Shown here piece by piece: positions 17,610-25,812 of a stretch of 26,663 nucleotides of DNA. The position numbers were made by a program, and so were the translations under genes. This stretch comes from a virus. Position 1 is the stretch's first letter; each line of letters starts with the position of its first letter. The DNA lies in IMG/VR virus record IMGVR_UViG_3300020457_000080, positions 1-26,663 of that record; one strand, written 5' to 3'. The notes under the pieces are model-generated. The model made no database searches. It was not told where the DNA came from and saw only the letters and a list, made by a program, of their open reading frames with translations.

Positions 17610-20600
17610 ATGCCACAGAACACCAATTTAAATGCTAGTCCATATTTTGATGATTTTGACTCGTCGAAAAATTTTAATAGAGTCTTATTCAAACCTGGAT
17701 CTCCAGTTCAAGCAAGGGAACTAACTACTTTACAATCTATCTTACAAGGACAGATTGAAAAATTTGGTAAACATATTTTCAAAGAAGGATCCGTTGTTAT
17801 ACCTGGTTCTTTAGGATATGATCAAGAATATACTGCTGTCAAAGTCGAGTCTACATTTTTTGGTGTTCCTGTAGAACTCTACTATGATAAATTTATTGGT
17901 ATTAAAATAAAAGGTAAGGTATCTGGAGTTACTGCAAGAGTTGTAAAAGTTTTATCAGCATCTAAATCAGAAACTGGTCATACTACACTTTACATAAAGT
18001 ACGAGACTTCTGGTAGTGATAAAAGTCAGCAAGTATTTTCTGATGGAGAAAATTTACTTACAACTTTCCCTGTTACTTATGGAACAACTACTATAGGTGG
18101 TGGTTCAGATTTTGCTACTTGTATTGAATCAAATGCTACCGCAACAGGATCTGCTTTTACTATAACTAAGGGTGTGTTTTTTGCCCGTGGTGCTTTTGTA
18201 GAGGTTCCTACTGAAACAATTATACTTGATCAATATTCTCCAAACCCTTCATTCAGAGTTGGTTTTCTTGTAAAGGAAGAGATTGTAACTGCTGTTGATG
18301 ATGAAAGTTTATATGATAACGCTGCTGGATTTTCCAACTTTACTGCACCTGGTGCAGATAGACTAAAGATTAGTCTAGCACTTACTAAAAAGGAATTGGA
18401 TAATTTTCAAGATGAAAATTTTATTGAGTTGTTTAGAAGTAATAATGGTAAGAAAGAACGTATTGTACAAAATACTGTCTATAGCGAAATAGGTAAAGAA
18501 CTTGCAAGAAGAACTTTTGATGAAAGTGGTAACTACTTTGTAAGAAAATTTGATTTGCAAGCAAGAGAATGTCTGAATGATAGGCACTCTGTTTTTGGAA
18601 CATATTTTCCTGAGCAAAAAACAAACAGAGGTAATGTACCATCTAAAGATTTACTGAATATAAAGATAGGACCAGGTAAAGCATACGTAAAAGGATTTGA
18701 GGCACAAGTAACTGGGTCTAGAATTCTTGACATAGAAAAACCTAGAACTACAAAGAAGATAACAAGTTCTGCTATACCATTTGAAGCAGGTAATAAACTC
18801 AGAGTAAACAATACTTTGAATGGTGCTCAAATCAAATTGAATGCTGCAAGTGCTGATTTTGTTGATTTGCGTGACACACGATTAGGTGCTACAAAATCAA
18901 CTGCTGCTGGAAGTAGTATTGGAAGAGCAAGAGTATATGATTACAAGACTACAAACGCAAATTACTCTGGTAATGACACTCAGTTTGATCTATATCTTTT
19001 TGATATTCAAACAGATACTACAGTTACCATAAACACAACAACTACTCTTGCTGTACCTGCTCTTATAGAAGGTTCTAGATCTGGTGCTAAAGGTTATCTA
19101 AAAACTGCAGTATCAGGTTCTGCAGATCTTGTTGTAACACAAACATCAGGACAATTTGTTGTTGATGAACCAATCATCATCAATGGTGTGCAGGATGGTA
19201 AAGTTATTAGATCTGTAAGTGAAAAAGATTTAGCAGATGTAAAATCTGTTAGGTCTACTGGTGGATCTAGAACCTTTGCTGCAGATGTAGTATTAGAACC
19301 AAAACAAGATTTTGGTGGAAGATCTTTTACTATCACAACTGGTGGTGTTATTACTAGTGGTTCTGTAGGTTGGGTAAAGAATTTCAAAGTAGGAGATATT
19401 ATCTCATATAAGTTAGCAGGTGTAACAGATAATACTTTTAACCAAGTAAGTTCTATCAATCTTACTAATAGAACGGTGACTGTTGTTGCAGCACCTAATG
19501 ACGTTAGTGGTGTTTGTGATAAAGATTTACCTAGTTCAGATGTTACGTTAAGTGGATTACAAATAGTAGCGTCTAATCTTAGAGCATCTAAAAGTGGATT
19601 TTTATATTCAGAATTACCAAACCCAAATATAGAGTCTCTTGATCTTACAGATTCTACAATTCAATTTAGAATTGAAGTTACTGGCAATAGTACAGATGGT
19701 TCTGGACAATTGGATTTACCTTCCCTAACAGGAACAGAAAAAGTATATGCTCCTTTTGATGAAGAAAGATATAGTGTATTTTATTCTGACGGTACTATAG
19801 AACCTCTAACCTCCGATCAATTTGTTTTGACTAATGGTAGTAAGGGTGCTACCATATCTGGTTTGACTGCATCACAAAGTAATGTAGTTGTTCATACCAC
19901 ACAACAAAAATCAAAAGTAAAATCAAAACAAAAAAATCTAGTTAGAGGTAAATCACTTATAGTTACTGGTTCTGATAGATCATACTCAGGAGTAAGCACA
20001 TCTATTGCTGATGGTCTAACATTTAGTAATGCATATGGTAAACGTGTTCAGGATAGAGAGGTATCACTTGATGTTGCTGATGTAGTTGAAGTACATGCTG
20101 TATATGAGTCATCAGGAACTGGTGCTCCAACTATTCCATCACTTACATTAACATCATTTACTGGTCCTAATGGAGACAATAGCGACATAATATTAGGAGA
20201 GGTTGGTGTAGGAAAGAGTTCTGGTGCATCTGCAATGGTGTTAGCTAGAAGTGGTACGAATAAAGTAGAAGTTTGTTTTAAGAACACTTTCTCATTCAAT
20301 GAAACTGAAGAAGTTGTATTCCAAGAAAGTGGTGTTGTAGCAAACCTATCTCAGGTTGCACCTGGTGATCCAAATATAAGAAAGAATTTTCTTGTGGATT
20401 CAGGACAAAGATCTGAGTACTATGATTTTGGTCGTTTAGTTAGAAAACAAAATTTCCCTAAACCACAAGGACAACTAAAAATATATTACGATCATTACAC
20501 TATAAATGCTTTAGATTCTGGTGATGTGGTATCTGCAAATAGTTACAGTGCGGATAGATACGACACTGTTCCTATTTTTGATGGAGTAAGAAATACTGAC

Positions 20601-23600
20601 GTTATTGATTTGAGACCAAGAGTTGCTGATTATTCTGGAAGTAGATCACCTTTTGAATTTGATTCAAGAGATTTTACTAACACTGGATCATCATCAAATG
20701 TTCTTGTTTCTGATGAGAATATACTTTTTGATTATAGTTTCTACTTACCTAGAATTGATAGGTTGTATCTAAATCCAGACGCTACGTTTACCGTAAAGAA
20801 AGGAATACCTGCTATCAATCCAACAGAACCAGAACCACTAATTGATTCGTTTGAACTAGCAAGAATAGATTATAAACCATATGTATATGACGCTACAAAA
20901 GACGTTACCATAACTTCTCGTGGCAATAAACGTTATACGATGAAAGATATTGGTAGATTAGAAACACGTATTGAAACATTAGAAGAAGTAACTTCTCTAA
21001 GTCTATTAGAAACTGCTACTGAAAGTTTAGTTATTAGTGATCCTGATACAGGTTTGGATAGGTTTAAAAATGGTTTTGTTGTAGATACTTTTAATAATTT
21101 CGATGTCACTGATTTGAGTCAGTCATCATTGAAATATGATATAAAAGATGGAAATCTTGTTGCAAGAAAACATAACGATTCTATTGACTTGTTGATTGGA
21201 TCTGAACAAATTGTAGGTTTGAATGGAACACCAGATCTTACAGTTGACCCTAGATTTGCCAACGACCTTACTTCACCAAATATTCAAAGAACTGGTGATC
21301 TTATAACTTTGAGTTATAATAGTATAATTACAGACGAGCAACCACTTGCAAGTAGGGTAGAGAACGTAAACCCATACATGTTTAGAAAATATGATGGTAG
21401 TCTTACTTTGAATCCAGATAGTGATGTATTTGTAGATAGATCATTTACCACAAGAGATGGTGGTATTGGTTTTGGTAATGATTTTATATCTGAGACTGAA
21501 CCCTTACCTCTAATGAGGGAACAAAACATTCAGTTTGTTGGTACAAGATTAAAACCAAATACAGAACATTTTTGTTCTTTCTCTGGTGAAGACATGATTG
21601 ATAGTAGAAATCGTGTCATACCAAAACTTTTGGAAGTAACTCCTATTCAGGGTGCTTTCCAAATAGGTGAGACTGTTCGTGGTACTGCAGTAAATAATCA
21701 AGAAACAAGTCAGGGAACCGATTTTAGATTCAGACTAGCTACTCCTCACCATAAAGACGGTCCATTCAATGATCCAACAATATTCTTTGGAACAAATCCT
21801 TATAGTGAGAGTGTAGTCGGATTGACATCTGCATACTCAGAAACAACTGCTGTATTGAATATCGACACTGCCTCTTTGAATCAAAAATCTGATGGTAATT
21901 TCTTTGGACAAGCACAGGTAGGGATGAGATTGGTTGGTGAGACAAGTGGTGCTGAAGCAGAGATAAGCGATCTTAGACTAGTATCAGATGATCTAGGAGC
22001 ACTTATAGGAAGTGTATTCATACCTGGTGGAACTTTTCAGAATGGTACAAACACTCTCATACTAACAAGTCTAAGACCTCAAGATCAAATAGCAGGTCTA
22101 AACTTTAGTCGTGCTGGAGCTGACTTCTTCTCAGAAGGATTTTCTATATCAGAAACTACGATAACGAGAACAGAACCAACTCCTCCACCTCCACCACCCC
22201 CAGTTATAATCAATAACACTGTTATTCAGGAAGTTGAAGTTCCTGTTATAGAAACAGTTATTGAAGAGGTTCAGGTAGAAGTTCCTGTTGTTGTAGAAGT
22301 ACCTGTAGTTGAAGAGATCATCATCACAGTTCCTTCTCCTCCACCACCACCTATTATAGTACCTGTTCCAGTTGAGGTTATTGTAGAGGTTCCTGTTTTT
22401 GTTGAACCAGATGAAGATGATGATCCGTTAGCACAAAGTTTTAGTGTTAATGAAGAGCCAGGCGTATTCATGACTGCAGTTGATTTATTCTTCCAAAGTA
22501 AATCCGAAACAATACCTCTAGAAGTTCGTATTGCTCCTATTGTAAATGGTTATCCCTCTAGGGAGATAATGAAAAATTCAATATGTATATTGAATCCTAC
22601 GGATGTAAATATATCCGAAGATGCTTCTATACCAACAAGAGCAACTTTCCCATCACCAGTATATCTTGCTAAAGGTGAATATGCATTCGTTGTTCTTACA
22701 ATGACTGATGAATATAACCAGTGGATATCACAAGTTGGAGAGGTTGATATTACAACTGCTGGTCAACCAGAACTAGGACAAGTTGTTATATCTAAACAAC
22801 CAACACTAGGGTCATTGTTCAAGGGTCAAAATGCTGGAACATGGACTGCTTCTCAATTAGAAGACATGAAGTATACTGCGTATAAAGCACAGTTTACTAC
22901 TGATACTGGTACATTTAGAATGTACAACCCACACTTAGGAGAGTTTGCTCAAAGAAATCAACTTCCTGAAAATCCAATTGAAACTTTCTCTAGGAGAGTT
23001 GTGGTTGGATTGGGGTCTGCTATTGAACCAGGCATCATTGATATTGGTACACAGATAAAACAAAATAATAGAACTGCTAATGGTTTTGTTATAGAAAAAC
23101 TTGCTCATCTAGATGAGGGTGGATCTGCACTAACAATACTAAACGCTGGTACTGGTTATGAAGATGGACAATTCAATGGTGTTTCTCTTGTTACACTAAC
23201 AGGATCTGGATCTGGTGCTACGGCAAACGTTAGTGTAGACGGTAATGTAGCAACTGCAGTCACAGTAACCTCTAGCACAGGAACGGGATATGTAGTTGGT
23301 GATACCTTGACTGCTGCACTTGGCACTAAAGGTTTAGGTCAGAATCTAACATTCAATGTGGGTGTTACTACAGGCACAAATTCTTTAGTTCTAACAAATG
23401 TAAGTGGTAATGATTTCAATACTACAGATCTAATTCAGTATCACGACTCAAGTTTAGGATATGGTGTTACAGTAAATGGCATTGTACCAAGCACTGTGAC
23501 TGCAAACTCAGATCAATTTGACGGTAAAATATTCAAAGTAAATCATGCTAATCATGGTATGCATGATGCAAACAATGTAGTCAAAGTTGCTGGTATAACT

Positions 23601-24821
23601 GGTGATATTGTGCCTACAAGACTTACAGTTGGATATGCAGTTAGTCAAACAAATGCTGTTAGTATTGCAAGTAGCATAGGATTTAATTTCTTTGAAGGTG
23701 CTCAAGTATCTGCAAGTAATCCTGGTGTTGCTCTAATTGGTGATGAAGTTATTACTTACACATCAGTTGGATCAAATCAACTAACAGGAACAATTACCAG
23801 AGGTCTTGATAGTACGTTTGCAAGAACGTATAATATAGATACTCCAGTTCAAAAATATGAACTATCAGGAGTTTCTTTACGTAAGATCAATAAGACTCAT
23901 AATATGGTTGATGTTTCAAATACAATTGTAGATAAGATAGCATTAGATTCTTATCATCTAAAGATAACTGGAGATGTATTCTTCAACAAAGATAAGCATG
24001 GTGGTGGTACAAGAGGAAGAGCAACTTCAAATATTGTTTTTGATACTATTGAACCAAACATTTCAGCAAGCACTCCTCAAGGATCTGTACTTACTGCTAC
24101 AGTAAGAACAACTTCTTCAACGAGTGTAAATGGATCTGAAACATCATTCTTAGATCAAGGATTTGAAGATGTGTCTTTAGCAGGGGAAACTTCATTTACT
24201 AGTTCTAGAATGGTTGCCTCTGGTGAGAATGAAAATGCCAAAGCAAGTTTGATTGCACTACCTGGCAGTAAGTCATTCACAATGGAAATGAATATGAGCA
24301 CGACTAACAGAGATGTTTCTCCTGTTATAGATGCTTTTGGAAGTTCTGTTCTTACAAAAGCATCAAGAATAAATGCTCCAATATCAAATTACACTACTGA
24401 TAATAGATCTAATTTATCAGAGGATCCTCATGAGTTGTTGTATCAAACTAAGATTATAAAACTTGACAATCCTTCTACTTCTTTGAAAGTTTTATTTGCT
24501 GCAAATAGACCTTCAGCAACAGATATAAGAGTTTTATATCGATTGGAAAGAGTTGATGGAAATGAATTAGATCAAATCTTTGAACTATTTCCTGGTTTTG
24601 ATAATCTTGATGCTTCGGGTAATGTTATTTCTGAAAAGAATAACAGTGGTAGACCAGATAGAAATATCTCACCTAGTCTGCAAAATCAGTTCAATGAATA
24701 TGAATTTACGGCATCCAACTTACCACAGTTTACTGGATTCCAAATAAAAATTGTCATGTCATCAACAGATCAGTCACAAACTCCTAAGTTGAAAGACTTT
24801 AGATCAATTGCAACAGCATAA
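17610..24821 (+). CDS. Giant DUF4815 virion structural protein
   Basis: This 2403-aa protein begins with the DUF4815 signature of T4-like cyanophage structural proteins (ASPYFDDFDSSKNFNRVLF, then PVQARELTTLQS, within residues 8-45). A long beta-rich region follows to about residue 1520. A proline-rich and Val-Glu-rich linker spans 1521-1606. After it comes a domain opening DPLAQSFSV, with block NGYPSREIMKN and the GSLFKGQNAGTWTA element, which I recognise from many large phage structural proteins. Two Gly-Tyr repeats are encoded near 23126-23320 and an Asp-Glu/Arg-Gly module at about residues 2040-2075. The C-terminal domain (about 2151-2403) ends in the typical LKDFRSIATA. No signal peptide, membrane segment or enzyme motif is seen. 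Its position after gp8 suggests a peripheral baseplate or fibre-attachment protein; any equivalence to T4 gp9 or gp10 is unproven. Confidence 0.85.
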   Translation: MPQNTNLNASPYFDDFDSSKNFNRVLFKPGSPVQARELTTLQSILQGQIEKFGKHIFKEGSVVIPGSLGYDQEYTAVKVESTFFGVPVELYYDKFIGIKIKGKVSGVTARVVKVLSASKSETGHTTLYIKYETSGSDKSQQVFSDGENLLTTFPVTYGTTTIGGGSDFATCIESNATATGSAFTITKGVFFARGAFVEVPTETIILDQYSPNPSFRVGFLVKEEIVTAVDDESLYDNAAGFSNFTAPGADRLKISLALTKKELDNFQDENFIELFRSNNGKKERIVQNTVYSEIGKELARRTFDESGNYFVRKFDLQARECLNDRHSVFGTYFPEQKTNRGNVPSKDLLNIKIGPGKAYVKGFEAQVTGSRILDIEKPRTTKKITSSAIPFEAGNKLRVNNTLNGAQIKLNAASADFVDLRDTRLGATKSTAAGSSIGRARVYDYKTTNANYSGNDTQFDLYLFDIQTDTTVTINTTTTLAVPALIEGSRSGAKGYLKTAVSGSADLVVTQTSGQFVVDEPIIINGVQDGKVIRSVSEKDLADVKSVRSTGGSRTFAADVVLEPKQDFGGRSFTITTGGVITSGSVGWVKNFKVGDIISYKLAGVTDNTFNQVSSINLTNRTVTVVAAPNDVSGVCDKDLPSSDVTLSGLQIVASNLRASKSGFLYSELPNPNIESLDLTDSTIQFRIEVTGNSTDGSGQLDLPSLTGTEKVYAPFDEERYSVFYSDGTIEPLTSDQFVLTNGSKGATISGLTASQSNVVVHTTQQKSKVKSKQKNLVRGKSLIVTGSDRSYSGVSTSIADGLTFSNAYGKRVQDREVSLDVADVVEVHAVYESSGTGAPTIPSLTLTSFTGPNGDNSDIILGEVGVGKSSGASAMVLARSGTNKVEVCFKNTFSFNETEEVVFQESGVVANLSQVAPGDPNIRKNFLVDSGQRSEYYDFGRLVRKQNFPKPQGQLKIYYDHYTINALDSGDVVSANSYSADRYDTVPIFDGVRNTDVIDLRPRVADYSGSRSPFEFDSRDFTNTGSSSNVLVSDENILFDYSFYLPRIDRLYLNPDATFTVKKGIPAINPTEPEPLIDSFELARIDYKPYVYDATKDVTITSRGNKRYTMKDIGRLETRIETLEEVTSLSLLETATESLVISDPDTGLDRFKNGFVVDTFNNFDVTDLSQSSLKYDIKDGNLVARKHNDSIDLLIGSEQIVGLNGTPDLTVDPRFANDLTSPNIQRTGDLITLSYNSIITDEQPLASRVENVNPYMFRKYDGSLTLNPDSDVFVDRSFTTRDGGIGFGNDFISETEPLPLMREQNIQFVGTRLKPNTEHFCSFSGEDMIDSRNRVIPKLLEVTPIQGAFQIGETVRGTAVNNQETSQGTDFRFRLATPHHKDGPFNDPTIFFGTNPYSESVVGLTSAYSETTAVLNIDTASLNQKSDGNFFGQAQVGMRLVGETSGAEAEISDLRLVSDDLGALIGSVFIPGGTFQNGTNTLILTSLRPQDQIAGLNFSRAGADFFSEGFSISETTITRTEPTPPPPPPPVIINNTVIQEVEVPVIETVIEEVQVEVPVVVEVPVVEEIIITVPSPPPPPIIVPVPVEVIVEVPVFVEPDEDDDPLAQSFSVNEEPGVFMTAVDLFFQSKSETIPLEVRIAPIVNGYPSREIMKNSICILNPTDVNISEDASIPTRATFPSPVYLAKGEYAFVVLTMTDEYNQWISQVGEVDITTAGQPELGQVVISKQPTLGSLFKGQNAGTWTASQLEDMKYTAYKAQFTTDTGTFRMYNPHLGEFAQRNQLPENPIETFSRRVVVGLGSAIEPGIIDIGTQIKQNNRTANGFVIEKLAHLDEGGSALTILNAGTGYEDGQFNGVSLVTLTGSGSGATANVSVDGNVATAVTVTSSTGTGYVVGDTLTAALGTKGLGQNLTFNVGVTTGTNSLVLTNVSGNDFNTTDLIQYHDSSLGYGVTVNGIVPSTVTANSDQFDGKIFKVNHANHGMHDANNVVKVAGITGDIVPTRLTVGYAVSQTNAVSIASSIGFNFFEGAQVSASNPGVALIGDEVITYTSVGSNQLTGTITRGLDSTFARTYNIDTPVQKYELSGVSLRKINKTHNMVDVSNTIVDKIALDSYHLKITGDVFFNKDKHGGGTRGRATSNIVFDTIEPNISASTPQGSVLTATVRTTSSTSVNGSETSFLDQGFEDVSLAGETSFTSSRMVASGENENAKASLIALPGSKSFTMEMNMSTTNRDVSPVIDAFGSSVLTKASRINAPISNYTTDNRSNLSEDPHELLYQTKIIKLDNPSTSLKVLFAANRPSATDIRVLYRLERVDGNELDQIFELFPGFDNLDASGNVISEKNNSGRPDRNISPSLQNQFNEYEFTASNLPQFTGFQIKIVMSSTDQSQTPKLKDFRSIATA
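22170..22427 (+). repeat. Polyproline and Val-Glu-Val-Pro repeat linker in DUF4815 protein
   Basis: Residues 1521-1606 contain seven consecutive prolines (1525-1531), then degenerate pentads of the type V-E-V-P-V, a second proline run (SPPPPPI), a second VEVPV tract and an acidic end (EPDEDDDP). The stretch is free of Cys, Trp, Met and Gly. It separates the N-terminal half from the C-terminal domains and is likely an extended stalk or spacer. Confidence 0.85.
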
Positions 24822-24823
24822 TT

Positions 24824-25021
24824 ATGGCATGGTGGTTAGTACATGACATCCTAAACGGAACCTTTGAAGATGAATACCAATTCAAAAAGAGCACAGGTCG
24901 AGAATCATGCCTCTCTACACAGAGACATGAAGACGACTGCAATAATCAACAACGACAAGACTGCATACAACCGTTACATGAACAGGAAGGATGTAGGGAT
25001 GAGACAGAAAAAAGAACTTGA
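24824..25021 (+). CDS. Doubtful 65-aa ORF overlapping the next gene
   Basis: An ATG 2 nt after the DUF4815 stop opens a 65-codon frame. Its first 22 or so residues (MAWWLVHDILNGTFEDEY) look plausible as protein. The remainder is rich in Cys, Gln, His and Arg and is read in a different frame from the better-supported coiled-coil gene that starts at 24870. It may be a very short real gene whose tail is a by-product of the overlap, the start of a frameshifted product, or spurious. There is no clear Shine-Dalgarno sequence. Confidence 0.3.
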   Translation: MAWWLVHDILNGTFEDEYQFKKSTGRESCLSTQRHEDDCNNQQRQDCIQPLHEQEGCRDETEKRT

Positions 25022-25076
25022 TGAATTGAGGAACGAAATTGAAGTTCTAAAGTCTTTATTATTAAACAATAAATAG
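24870..25076 (+). CDS. Small coiled-coil protein
   Basis: This 68-aa protein is charged and helical. The N-terminal part (AQVENHASLHRDMKTTAI, then NNDKTAYNRYMNRKD) is polar. The C-terminal part (KKELDELRNEIEVLKSLLL) has heptad spacing of Leu, Leu, Ile and Leu typical of a short coiled coil. I chose ATG at 24870; an in-frame TTG at 24864 would add two residues. CGGAA at 24856-24860 lies 9 nt upstream and may act as a weak ribosome-binding site. The stop codon is part of the late-promoter motif AATAAATA. Its place among virion genes suggests a small assembly or oligomerisation role, but I do not recognise the family. Confidence 0.65.
   Translation: MNTNSKRAQVENHASLHRDMKTTAIINNDKTAYNRYMNRKDVGMRQKKELDELRNEIEVLKSLLLNNK
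25068..25075 (+). promoter_or_regulatory. Late promoter motif AATAAATA
   Basis: AATAAATA matches the T4-type late consensus at seven of eight positions. It overlaps the last codons and stop of the coiled-coil gene and ends 21 nt before the ATG of the 112-aa gene. AAAAGG at 25086-25091 follows as a ribosome-binding site, giving a well-ordered promoter, RBS and start. Confidence 0.6.
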
Positions 25077-25096
25077 AAATACTGTAAAAGGTTCAT

Positions 25097-25435
25097 ATGG
25101 CAGTCCCTTCAGTAAATATACAAATTGAGAAAGGAACTGACTTTTCTTCAACTTTTGATTTGAAGAAAAGGGATAATGATCCATTGGACCTTACACCATA
25201 TGATTTTTCTGTAAAGATGAGGAAACATTCAGAAGCACCTGGATCTGTTTCTTTTGCTACCACTTATGGTGGACAACCCGCAAAGGGTAATCTAACAATA
25301 TCTCTGACTGATACTCAGACTGGTATTATCACAGCAGGAAGATATGAATATGATGTGGTTATAACTAACCGCAACAGTAACATAAAGACCAAGGTTATAA
25401 CTGGTCAGGCACTAGTAAACCCAACAGCATCGTGA
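25097..25435 (+). CDS. Small beta-rich virion protein, BppU-N-like
   Basis: This 112-aa protein reads as a single beta-sandwich domain. IQIEKGTDFSSTFDLK (residues 8-23), then PLDLTPYDFSVKMRK, then GRYEYDVVITN and a final TGQALVNP follow a pattern known from N-terminal domains of phage baseplate or fibre proteins such as BppU (a Gly-Thr-x-Phe strand, an Asp-Leu-Thr turn, and a Tyr-x-Tyr-Asp strand). That family assignment is by pattern only and is tentative. ATG at 25097 has AAAAGG 5 nt upstream and a late-promoter motif before that. The following gene starts 1 nt after its stop, so the two are probably cotranslated. A role at the base of the fibre encoded downstream is inferred. Confidence 0.7.
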   Translation: MAVPSVNIQIEKGTDFSSTFDLKKRDNDPLDLTPYDFSVKMRKHSEAPGSVSFATTYGGQPAKGNLTISLTDTQTGIITAGRYEYDVVITNRNSNIKTKVITGQALVNPTAS

Positions 25436-25436
25436 T

Positions 25437-25781
25437 ATGTCAATACAAGTTGTTGCAGTTGGTATTCAATCTAGTCATGCCGACACTAACCTAGATGGTC
25501 AACCAATTATTAACTTTACAGTTGAACAGGACGACACAGTGGCAAACATCCGAGACATTTCTGACATTGTATCAACAGCAATTGGTGTTGGGGTAGGCAC
25601 GAATTTTGTTTTATCGTACGATCCATCAGCTGATAACTTCGTCTTTATAAGTCCAGATGCAGTGATAAATTCTGCTGCTGGAAATTTATCTGGTCCTGAA
25701 GGATTTGATACGTCTGTTGTTACTGCTCTTGCTGAAGATCTAGATAATCAAATTGATCTTGATGGCGGAACTTGGTCATGA
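25437..25781 (+). CDS. Small acidic virion-region protein of unknown function
   Basis: This 114-aa protein starts 1 nt after the stop of the 112-aa gene and has no Shine-Dalgarno sequence, so coupled translation is likely. It is acidic, with alternating short strands (IQVVAVGIQ, PIINFTVEQDD, NFVLSYDPSADNFVFISPD) and an acidic C terminus (ALAEDLDNQIDLDGGTWS). I do not recognise the family. The composition resembles neighbouring structural proteins, and the gene lies directly before the fibre-like gene, so a small virion or fibre-associated role is plausible. No enzyme motif, signal peptide or membrane segment is visible. Confidence 0.65.
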   Translation: MSIQVVAVGIQSSHADTNLDGQPIINFTVEQDDTVANIRDISDIVSTAIGVGVGTNFVLSYDPSADNFVFISPDAVINSAAGNLSGPEGFDTSVVTALAEDLDNQIDLDGGTWS

Positions 25782-25784
25782 TTT

Positions 25785-25791
25785 CTAAATA
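25785..25791 (+). promoter_or_regulatory. Late promoter motif CTAAATA before fibre gene
   Basis: CTAAATA lies 3 nt after the stop of the 114-aa gene and 21 nt before the fibre-like gene's ATG at 25813. AGGA at 25805-25808 follows as a ribosome-binding site. The arrangement mirrors that before the 112-aa gene. Confidence 0.5.
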
Positions 25792-25812
25792 CTACAAGGC
25801 AAATAGGAACAA

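Noticed and set aside
4093-24821. DNA tandem repeats or CRISPR-like arrays within the giant genes
   Set aside because: The repeated modules are similar at protein level only. I saw no regularly spaced identical DNA repeats.
17610-24821. Assigning the DUF4815 protein as T4 gp10 or gp9
   Set aside because: Position after gp8 is suggestive, but I see no recognisable T4 gp9 or gp10 sequence motif, so I left the symbol empty.
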